A stretch of DNA of 12,201 nucleotides. Source: Terana coerulea (lineage: Eukaryota > Basidiomycota > Agaricomycetes > Polyporales > Phanerochaetaceae). Within the stretch, counting starts at the first letter, position 1. Each line of letters opens with the position of its first letter. The position numbers were made by a program, and so were the translations under genes. This document shows, in pieces, positions 1-8,079 of this stretch. The notes below the pieces were generated by a model. That model was not told the DNA's origin and made no database searches. It saw only the letters and a program-made list of their open reading frames with translations. Location: the NCBI GenBank assembly GCA_024811115.1, contig JAKOGH010000942.1, positions 1-12,201 of the forward strand, in the 5' to 3' direction.

Positions 1-342
1 GCGAGGTCTTTGTTTGGGCTTGTTGGGACACAGGACACGGTCAACTTGAGCTTGAACCATGGAGCCGAATGGATATGCTGTACTTTAAAGTTTAATCTAC
101 GAACGAAGGCTGTATGATAGTTCACGAGTCTTAGCCATGGTATTCAATGAGTAATAAAATCTTGAGGTAAAATCTCAGCAGCGAGGATAACAGTGAGGGG
201 AGCGTTTGCTTGGGCATATCGTACAATACAGTAGACTTGAATCATCCTAAATCCGCACGACCACCGTACATTTGTCAACTGGTCGCCCTCGTCTAGTTAC
301 TTGTTAATTCTCGTAAGATCTCATTCTGTGTCCAGCTGACCA
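1..342. other. Intergenic region, no gene seen
   Basis: No reading frame in this AT-richer stretch looks coding on either strand. The only short signal is an AATAAA hexamer on the plus strand at 153-158, which could be a polyadenylation signal for a plus-strand gene ending before the window, but one hexamer in AT-rich DNA is weak evidence. Confidence 0.5.
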
Positions 343-402
343 GAAGGCTCTGACTCTGAAGGTTCTTAGTCTGAAGGCTCCGACTCTAAGGGCTCCGACT
401 CC
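343..402. repeat. 15-bp tandem repeat, four copies
   Basis: Four consecutive 15-bp units lie at 343-357, 358-372, 373-387 and 388-402. They are variants of GAAGGCTCYGACTCT. Because the unit is a multiple of three, the array encodes a Ser/Glu/Pro-rich pentapeptide (ESEPS-type) in one minus-strand frame and an EGSDS-type repeat on the plus strand. On the minus strand it lies in line with the acidic tail of the decayed F-box gene, and one copy carries an in-frame TAA (complement of 366-368) where the other copies have a serine codon. It was probably the low-complexity C-terminal tail of that gene; this is inference. Confidence 0.7.
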
Positions 403-2223
403 GTGTCCGAGAAAATCGCTGGTTCTTCAAGTTCGGGTGAGGAACATATAGCAAGGTACCTGGCCCACACCCAATCTATACGACCTTCACTTTCAGTGTT
501 CACTGATGCGGAGACGGAGACGAAGACTTGCCTGGGTCCGAGCTGTCCTGTTTCTCCTCATTGCCATCCCAAACAACGTTCTCCGCTACCGCTTTGACGG
601 ACTCAATGTCCTCCCCTGTGATGTTCTTTGCCTTGTGTATTGCAAGATGCTTGACCGCATCATTGTCGGTTAAGCGGTCAGCACACCAGTCTCGTAAACT
701 GCGCATAGTACCATTGACAGCACTGAGACCGGCTAAACAATGGACTTGAGGCGTTATGAGCTACATATAATTCACTCTAATAGGACTGGCACTACGCACA
801 TGAATTGCTCCGCAACATCCAGCCAGAGGACTCGTCTTTTTCTTGCGGCTGAAAGTCGATGTCGTACAAGTTCAGCTCCGTCGCGAGAGAAGCGCGGAGA
901 ATATGTACGGCAGTTGGCCCAATTGTACCCACAATGGCGAGAGCGCAAAGGGCTTCGCCTGAAGCCAGGGAGCGAAGATACCTCAGCGTGGACCTGTCAT
1001 ATAGACGAATCAGGCCAATGCGAAGGTTTTGTAGACGAGTTGCTGGGAAATGTTCCCACAGTCGCTCCAGTTCTGCTACTAGTAAGTCTCGCCCACGGAT
1101 TTGGATGGTTAGCTGGAGATCTGGGGTAGGGAGAAGATCCCTGTCCACGGTATGTTCGAGAAGGTGAACAGAGGTCCTCCAGCAGAGCATGGTATATTGG
1201 AAAGGTTCAAACGCGAACGAACAGGAGACAAATGGATCAGAAGTCGACCGACTGATGGTGGCATCTTCGATGTCGATGGTCTTGAATCGGCGAGTAATGT
1301 CGAGTATGAAGCGTTCATGGAGACAGTCATACTCGTCACAGCAAAGCGACGTGAGGATGTTGGATGGAGTGCGGATATGAGAAGCAACAGCAAGGCATGC
1401 TCCGGGGCGGCCAGCTAGCCTCATAGCGCGCAGAGCTGGTAGGTCCACGAACGGCAGGCTCGAGAGGCTGTGGTGGTACTGGTGTTCGCGCCCGAAGATG
1501 TCCACATCCACGTCCTGTAGTCGAGGTAGCCATGAGAGTGCGTCAACGAGGCGACGAGTGTCGAACGTTGCGTCGTGATCGTCCTCGGCCATCGGCTGGC
1601 GAATAGTAATCGATATGAGAGAGGAAAGAAAAGGGAGAGAAGGCGAAAGAAAGGTGGCTTTTCCGGGTGAGTCCAGCTCGAGGTGTTCTAACACTGGAAA
1701 TATGCTTGTTTGGATGTTAGTCGGCATGTCCAGTGGCCGATGCTCGTCTGCCCGACCTAGTGCAGATTCCGAAGACAGGGGAATCCTTGGCCTAAACGAA
1801 GCAACATAGGAAACACCTCTCCTGAGAGTGTGATCGATACTATGCGCTCAAGGGGTCGGAAGGATGTCAATGCCCTAACTTGGTGAGGAGGATCCCTCCA
1901 ATCTCCTGTGGCGGTGATAGTCATGGAGACTAACAGCTGTGCGGACCGCTGCATCACAACTTCTACTTACCGTACGGAGAGGATGACGGTGTTGGACCAC
2001 AGTGCTGGGCAGCGGAGAGCGGCTTCGCGCCAAAAATGGCAGACATGCGTGACTCAAATCCATGAATACGGCACGACTTGCTTCACGGAAAAGTCCAACT
2101 CAAACACGTCAATGCTGTCGCAGAACTCTCTGTAAACGATGGAGCTGTTTGCAGGAAGATCTGGACGAGCAGCTCGGCAGAAAGGAGAGCGATGCCACCG
2201 TCGACGGCATTTTCTGCTGGCAT
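403..2223 (-). pseudogene. Decayed F-box/leucine-rich-repeat-like gene
   Basis: Read on the minus strand, this has the layout of the expanded agaricomycete F-box family, which are substrate-recognition subunits for SCF ubiquitin ligases. From ATG 2223 comes an F-box core (ALLSAELLVQIFL). In another frame comes an ending PYSWI, followed by an in-frame TGA (2054-2056) and then VTHVCHFWREAALRCPALW. The same frame meets a TAA at 1967-1969 and continues through RSAQLLVSMTI to about 1760. There a one-base loss shifts the frame to the long leucine-rich segment (1757-792), with LEHLELDSP and similar repeats. A further frame change leads to a C-terminal part at 706-500 (LRDWCADRL, NVVWDG) and an acidic tail. 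The reading stays recognisable across each break, so these look like lesions, not family boundaries. The TAA overlaps a GTAAGT, so a 65-nt intron there is possible, but it would remove the conserved VSMTI segment. Most likely a pseudogene; sequence errors could account for some of the breaks. Confidence 0.7.
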
Positions 2224-2980
2224 GGTTCGCCGTCAGATGTCCTGGGAAGGCGTAAAGCATAAACGTCTGAAGTGCGAGCATTCTACAGGCAGATCACTCA
2301 CAGAATACGCGTCGGAGCCTGAGACAGTCACGATAGCCGTCTATAACACGACGAGCGATCGCGAGAGAGCAAGATTCATCTATGGTGTTTGCATATGTCG
2401 GCGTGTGGGAACTTGCGTCATGTGAGAACCAGCGCTACGGTCCACAATGTCTTTTGAATCCGACCAGTGACAAGCGGGTCAGCAATTCCAGTTGGGGACA
2501 AGATATCACCAAGGTTGCCCAAGATGCTAAGCGGTGACGAACAGAGACGTCCTAGTTGCCAAGACCCAAGCAGCCGGCCCAGAGAAGCCTTGTTGTGGAG
2601 TAGAGACCTACGTGCACCAGTGCTTGGCTGCTTGGTTTGATGAACCAAGTCCAGCGACCCGCTTCGGTTGGGTGTCGCACGACTGGATCCAGCTACGCAG
2701 GTCGGGGACCTACAGTTTCTTCAGCTTTGCGAGCGACATATAACGTTGGTGACACCGACACGCTGCAGTGCACCGGTTAACCCCGCTATTTGGCCGTGTT
2801 AGGATTCAAAGCCGCTGCCTTCCACATGCAGCCTCGCTTGCACGATCGATGACGTAGTGGATCCAACAGGCGCTCTTCGTGGCGTGGAGGCATCCGCAGG
2901 GTGCGTTCGGGCATGGAGGCATCATGGAGCCTCTCGGCCTCGTGCGATGTTTTATCTTCCTCGCTCTTAACGACCACGCC
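2224..2980. other. Intergenic region, no supported gene
   Basis: Several short open frames occur on both strands, the longest about 115 codons, but none shows a family motif, intron signals or consistent codon bias. A minus-strand frame at 2648-2418 ends in a hydrophobic, moderately protein-like stretch (LGNLGDILSPTG) that I cannot assign; it may be a relic of another gene. The region lies between the divergent start of the F-box pseudogene and the promoter of the membrane-protein gene. Confidence 0.45.
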
Positions 2981-2983
2981 TCT

Positions 2984-3026
2984 TACTTTCATCCTTCCCC
3001 TCCCCCCTCCCATCCCCTCTCTTAAC
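2984..3026 (+). promoter_or_regulatory. CT-rich promoter tract upstream of the membrane-protein gene
   Basis: The plus strand here is almost pure pyrimidine (runs such as CCTTCCCCTCCCCCC). CT-rich tracts just before transcription starts or in 5' leaders are common in filamentous fungi. It ends about 65 nt before the ATG at 3092, a sensible distance for a core promoter or leader. No TATA box is evident. Confidence 0.5.
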
Positions 3027-3091
3027 GACAGCTCACGACTCGAGTTCGAAGTCGAACTCAACACGATTGAAAACCCCTCGTACAACGCGTT

Positions 3092-4517
3092 ATGCCACCG
3101 CCGGCACCACCACCATCACACGAACTATCGCCGTCTAGCTCCGTGACCCGCCACGAGAGCGAGAAGGGCGACGGAGGCGAGAAGATGGAGGATACAAGGA
3201 GAGAGAAGGTGGACAACGGCGCACGCACGACGGAGACAGAGGTACCTCAACGGCCGCCAGGGGGCGACGACATCGAGACGGACGACGAAACCCTTTCATA
3301 CACCTCTGGCCCGCCTTCGCTCAACTATACCCTCCGCACGAACGAACGCGAACGATACATTGTCATCTTCTTCATGCTCCTGCTCGTAGAGACTGGTGTC
3401 CTACCCTCATTCTTTTCTACTCCCTCCGCTGGGGCGCCCACCTCAGCATAACGAAGAACCTCGCCATCATTACAAGTCTCATCGGCACTGTCAGTGGTCT
3501 CAAGATTGCGCAGCGGACGTATCAGCTCTGGTTCCGCACCGGACACGAAAGTCGCAGGCCAATTGGAGCGGGAAGATGGGGCGTGGATACTTTCCAGTGC
3601 GTTGTACACATTTATCTCACGCTCGCCCCAGTGCTAACCGACACATCAGTGTCCTCGTTGGCATCGCCATGTGGGGATTTTTCGTCCCGTTAATCATCGG
3701 TTCTTCGCTCACGCCCGCGAACGTCCCCACTGTCGCAATGGCGCTCCCTTGCGTCATGCTCGCCTTTTGCGTACCCATGCTTATCACCGGCATCTGGGAT
3801 CGCCGCATCCGCGTCCCCTTCCGCGTCTCGTCCCTTCCAAAGAACTCGCCACTGCCGCCGATGACCTACACTATTGTGGAAGACATCATTGCCGTCGACG
3901 GAGGTGGCGGGCTGGACTTCCGTCACGCATGGGCGCATCGCTACCAGTCGAGCGTCGTTATTCGCCGACTTTTGCGCAACACCTCGATATGGTGGGGTGC
4001 AAGCGGGACACTCATCGGCGTTGCCCTCATCGTCGCGGCATGGGAGGCTCCCGAAGATACAGCATACGGCCTCGGGTACGGCATCCCGTGGCTGTGGGCC
4101 CTGCTCGCCGCCGCCACCACCATTGTCTACGTCCATGAGATGCTCATCAAGGAGAAGCGCGAGTGGGTTGAGGGCGACGTGCATCGCGACGTGCAGCTCC
4201 GCGTGCAGCTGAAGGGCGACGAAGCGGACCGGGAGGTCGAGCGCCGTGCGCGTTGGCGGCGGCGGCAGCAGGACAAGGCGACGCGGCTGAGCGCCGTCAT
4301 GAGCGGGGAGAGCGGCGTGAGCCAGATGACGCAGGCGAGGCAGGCGGGCGTGGATGTGCGGGACTTCGCGGCGGAGCCGCCGAGCTCGGCGCTGGGAGGA
4401 CCGCCGTTGCCCGAGCGGAGTCCGACGCCGACGGGACGGCCGCATACCCCACCGTTGTCTCCCAAGGGCGGACGAGCGGGTATGAAGAGGACATATGTCG
4501 CAACGCACCTTTTATAG
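3092..4517 (+). CDS. Conserved fungal multi-pass membrane protein, function unknown
   Basis: About 457 residues. Residues 1-88 form a polar, probably cytosolic tail rich in Pro, Glu, Asp and Arg. About six hydrophobic segments follow: one starting YIVIFFMLLL, one around LAIITSLIGTVSG, one around GIAMWGFFVPLIIG, one around VAMALPCVMLAFCVPML, and two later at GTLIGVALIVAAW and WLWALLAAATTIVYV. Between segments 4 and 5 lies a soluble loop with the pattern YTIVEDIIAVDGGGG then FR. As I recall it, this loop recurs in homologous fungal membrane proteins, but I cannot name the family. The last 110 residues are an Arg-rich, charged tail. A clear intron spans 3597-3649 (53 nt, GTGCGT...CAG, branch GTGCTAAC). 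At 3404-3406 (a CCC run) the frame jumps by one missing base. Reading across it gives a continuous VLPLILFYSLRWG, too tight for an intron, so a one-base deletion or consensus error is likely. The CDS is otherwise intact. Confidence 0.75.
3597..3649 (+). other. Intron of the membrane-protein gene
   Basis: The donor is GTGCGT, a near-perfect branch site GCTAACC lies 16-20 nt before the end, and the acceptor is CATCAG. Removing 53 nt joins the codon CA|T and keeps the frame between GRWGVDTF and VLVGIAMWG, inside the third membrane segment region. Confidence 0.85.
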
Positions 4518-5407
4518 CGCATCCCTTTGAACGCTCTCCCTCTTTTCCCTGGATGTCCCCTTGTCGCGTCTTTCATAGGATGATTCCTTGGTTCCTTGTA
4601 ATATTATCCTGCGGTGCTATGGTATCGGTTTTACACATTTTCTTACAAGTACTTTAGCTCAGCAAGCTGATAATACCTATACCGTCTCTTGATGCTGAAA
4701 GTTGTGTGAGCTGTCTAACAATATACAAACAACGGAGCAAAAATAGGCAGGACCTGGCAGGACGTTGGCGTCTGCGGCGGCAGACCCGTGCGAGATAGAT
4801 GCCAAATTAGGCCCCAATTTTGCTACCTCATCGGCCCGGGCACGTCTCTGGCTTCTTGACTCTTCTTGTTCAACTTGTTGCTCCGCTATACCAATCTAAC
4901 CGTTGACGAGGTCAGCACGCTTTCCTACAGTAGTTTACGGAGTCACAATCCTTCTTGCACACCAGAGAGCTGTTTCTATAGCACCTCCAACGACGTGGCC
5001 GTCCTCGGCTCTACACTGCTCGGTTTCTTCAGTTTCGCAATATCGGGACAAGTGAGCAGAAACCATTTCAGAGACACCACGGGAAGAGAGCATGGGGCGT
5101 GTCGACGTCGACTTTTCCCCAACCCCGGGGGACATTGTGCTGTGCTCGGAAACACGTCTCTGTGCTGCAGGTGCTCGCTGCGGAGCGCCAGGAAGGGTGT
5201 CCCTTTCTCCGATGCTGTCAGGCCGCTGTAAGCTACACCTAGCTCTCCCAATTCAGCGACGCACTTCGCATCTGTCCCCGTGCCTTTTGCTGCATCTTGC
5301 GCAAGCTAAGATAGTCTGTACTCAGCCGTGGTGACAACATCTCAGGAAGATGCTGTTACGAGCTTCCGAGACAGATCAATTAAGTGTTAAACAGCCATAC
5401 ATACATG
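4518..5407. other. Intergenic region between convergent genes, no gene seen
   Basis: This stretch lies between the 3' ends of the plus-strand membrane-protein gene and the minus-strand F-box gene. The longest open frame (4866-5231, plus) is Cys- and Ser-rich, has no recognisable motif and no plausible promoter, and is probably fortuitous. A small direct repeat of GGCAGGAC occurs near 4747-4763. The stretch probably holds both 3' UTRs. Confidence 0.5.
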
Positions 5408-7128
5408 CTACAAGCCATCATCTGAGCCCTCGTCCTCTTCCACCAGATCAGTTTCATCAATATCCCACTCCTCCAAGCCATCCCAGTCAGTCTTATCCAC
5501 GACATCCTTGAACCTCTTAAAGACCGCGTCACAGATGTTGGGGCAATTGTAAAGATAGAGCATCTCGATCTTCTGCGCTGTAATACCCCGATCGTACAGC
5601 ATGTGGAGGTACATCAACATGGTGGACGTGTCAACATGATCGAAATCATGATCTCGGATTTGGAGCATGCGTACGCCATCGAGTAATAATGTCTTCAAGA
5701 CGGGCAAGGTCAATCGTCCATCGGGATCTTCATTTCGCGTGTCCCAAGTCGGTAACCGTTCCCCAAGTGCTTCGGCCAGCTTGGTGTCCGATCGGCCTCC
5801 CTCACTTGCGCCCAGTTCCTCGAGCATGGGTAGCTGTGTGAATGTACTGAGCCAACCGTCCTTATCCAAATAGCACTCGTTCGGCTCATGAACCAACGTC
5901 CTGACTTGGTCTACGGGGAGAGCTGTGCAGAGCCTAGGGAGAAATGTCGCTGTGCAGATGGCGCCCGTATTGATGCGGAAGTGTGGTTTGGGTACGCACT
6001 CCTTGTCCTTGTAGTTGAAGATCCAGCTAACCTCCTCATAAAACGTCCAAGCGGCGAGCTCCGTGTCCGTGCAATGTACTGTCCTCAAAGTCTGGACAGG
6101 GCCGGTGGCTGTTTGGCCGTGTAGCTTCGACGCCGCTGCAAGAAAAAGTTTGGAAAGATCCCACGTGTGGTCGTTGGCGGAGTTGAGCTCGATTGATGCA
6201 CTTGTCGGGAAAGAGGTGTGGTTCAAAAGGTCTGAGATGGCGAAAGCGGAGGATGTTAGCCGCAGATGTTGCAGCCTCTGGAAGGAGACGATGCGATCGG
6301 ACGATGGCGCGGTGTCATCTTCTGACGGCCCGTGCAAAACTCCCTCCAAATCAAGGGATACCAGCGCCGGCATGTTCTCCAACGCATTGAGAATCTCTTC
6401 GAGCTTCACCGCATAATGCTCGACGTACATTTGGGAAATTACCACCTTGAATGTCAAGTGCGTAAGCGTCGCCTTGAAAAGCGGGTTCGACCACGAAAGA
6501 TAACACTCATTGACATCCAAGCAAACGAGATTTGGCATTTTGACGTGTTGGAATGGGATATGGAATGAGGTCTCGGCATGCGCAGTGTACGAGCCATATC
6601 GAAGTGTGAGCGACCTAAGCTTAGGCGCAGCAGATTCGAGGGTGGTGTAGTAGTCGGGGCGTTTGAGCCAAATATCCAAGCTCTCTATACGGGGCAGCTC
6701 GTTCAAGACGAGTATGAGAGCGCTTGTAGTATTGGACCCGAGGTGAGCTGCGACACGGAGTGGAATCGCCTTCGAGCGTAGAAGCATTTCTTGGACGAAC
6801 GCTGCGTCGTAGGCCATGAACTTTGCCCAAAGCCTCGGCGTCTGCAGCGCAATGTGTCGCCACCGGTGACAGACATGCGCAACGCCCACCAGCGATAGTA
6901 TTTGTCTCGAGGCCCGAATTTGGAAGGTGTTCCAGTAGCATGCCACTCGGCTGCCAAATGAAGGAAGATCTCGGCGATAAGTTCGGGTGGAAGTCGAGCG
7001 ATAGGCATCAGCGTGTTGAGCCCCTGTTTGAGCGTAGCTAGTTCAAGCCCTAGCGTGTTGATGGAGGTACACAGACGCTGACGGGTCCTTTCCGTGTCAT
7101 CTCCGTTAGACGTGTGGGGTACGCTCAC
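5408..7128 (-). CDS. F-box/leucine-rich-repeat-like protein, with one frame jump
   Basis: About 570 residues, in the agaricomycete F-box family, whose members are thought to present substrates to SCF ubiquitin ligases. From ATG 7128 the N-terminus has a short heptad-like helix (TLGLELATLKQGL) and then the F-box core ARLPPELIAEIFLHL. Next comes the family signature VAHVCHRWRHIAL followed by TPRLW, then a long run of leucine-rich segments (ESLDIWLKR, LRSLTLRYGS, LVSLDLEGVLHG, LQHLRLTSS, LKTLLLDGV). It ends with the cysteine/leucine segment KIEMLYLYNCPN and an acidic tail (DLVEEDEGSDDG). The frame changes by one base near 6884-6892, just before VAHVC; reading YYRWW straight into VAHVC matches the family. 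Either one base is missing there or a very short (about 41 nt) GT-AG intron with a weak donor (GTGGCA) is used. Otherwise there are about 490 codons without a stop. It appears to be a functional paralogue of the decayed copy at 403-2223. The substrate cannot be inferred. Confidence 0.75.
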
Positions 7129-7740
7129 GATTCTGTACGGGATGATTCAGTGAACGCAAGCCACTACATGCAACTTAATCCTTACTGTGACACTCCCAAA
7201 CTTCTTTTGTGCAGCTTCCACATAGGGAACTACTGGAGCAGCGAGTCCCGGATGAAAGGTGTCTGAGGCAATTTTCGTGCAGGTAAGTCGACGATAAGTA
7301 GCGTGGATGGCGTGTCAGGTATGTTCTGAACAAAGCCGTGAGCATACTATTATTTTGTGACAAAACACCCTTACAGCAAAGCTGCGGCGGTTTTACGAGA
7401 TGTGATGGCTGTGGTTCAGGAGTCAGGACAGAAAAGTGTTTGATCGCTCAATTTTCCAAGCAGGATTTGTGGCGTGGGACTATCCGGCAACCCCGTTGCG
7501 TCCAGCCACCGGGACCACGGAGTGCCCCATTCAGTCTGTTTGTCTTGAGCATTGAAGTGAGCGACGAGTTTCCCTGCAGCTGTACGCATGACATTATAGG
7601 TGAGTGCAAACCAAAGTGGAGAGGGAGTCAGCTGGCGCACCTGGGCATCCTTCTGACTTCAAGTTGGCACTATGATTGAACGACCCGTGATGTGCATTAC
7701 TATGTCAACAATTCACCCGAGTGAGGCATGCAAGCGGAGA
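7129..7740. other. Divergent intergenic region, no supported gene
   Basis: This is upstream of both the minus-strand F-box gene and the plus-strand Hsp78 gene. Minus-strand open frames at 7640-7416 and 7943-7713 read rather protein-like (for example AAGKLVAHFNAQDKQ) and could be joined by splicing, but I see no known family and no decisive splice pair. The region most likely holds leader and promoter DNA of the two flanking genes. Confidence 0.4.
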
Positions 7741-7746
7741 ATAAGG

Positions 7747-7780
7747 GAAGTGAACGTTCCCGGCGAATCGGGTTCCAGAC
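7747..7780 (+). promoter_or_regulatory. Candidate heat-shock elements upstream of Hsp78
   Basis: Heat-shock elements are alternating 5-bp units of nGAAn and its reverse. Here GAA at 7747-7749 is followed at 5-bp spacing by GAA 7752-7754 and TTC 7757-7759, so GAACGTTC forms one perfect inverted pair. A second half-matching pair, TTCCAGAC, is at 7773-7780. Binding by heat-shock factor Hsf1 is expected for mitochondrial Hsp78 genes in fungi. The sites lie about 300 nt before the ATG. Three-unit matches are imperfect, so this is a candidate only. Confidence 0.4.
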
Positions 7781-7941
7781 GGTCTTGGATCGCTAGCCAG
7801 CTGCGCTGCTCACGTTCAGGACCGGAGGGAGCTTGCGTCATCGAAATGCCGACGACTGCCGAATTTGGCCAGGCGGCGCCAAATGACGCCGAGCGTGCTG
7901 GCGACTTCTCCAGAAACCTCTCGGTCCTTCGTCCTGCCACC

Positions 7942-7965
7942 ATGTCTCAAAGGCACTCACCATAA
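7942..7965 (+). other. Upstream ORF of seven residues in the Hsp78 leader
   Basis: ATG at 7942 sits in a strong context (CCACCATG) and opens a frame of only seven residues (MSQRHSP) before TAA. It ends 114 nt before the Hsp78 start. If transcription starts upstream of 7942 it would be scanned first and could dampen translation of Hsp78, perhaps bypassed under stress. The position of the transcription start is unknown. Confidence 0.35.
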
Positions 7966-8079
7966 ACCATTCTCGGCTCTGCTGCTGTTCTCTCGCTTTC
8001 GATCTCACATTCTACACCGCCCATTCAACACCGCTGTACGACACCTGGATAATCGACTGTACACGCCTACGCAGACGAG

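Noticed and set aside
1967..2056. Recoded stop codons (selenocysteine or readthrough) in the F-box gene
   Set aside because: Two different stops (TGA and TAA) plus frameshifts in one gene fit decay better, and fungi of this group are not known to encode selenocysteine.
2418..2743. Small genes on either strand in the F-box/membrane-protein interval
   Set aside because: Neither frame has a recognisable motif and they overlap each other on opposite strands.
3690..4576. Minus-strand open frames (up to 272 codons) opposite the membrane-protein gene
   Set aside because: Arg-rich shadow translations without motifs; the plus strand has a clear intron and membrane topology.
4866..5231. Possible 121-residue secreted Cys-rich protein
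   Set aside because: No signal peptide, irregular cysteine spacing and no promoter or intron support; probably a chance frame.
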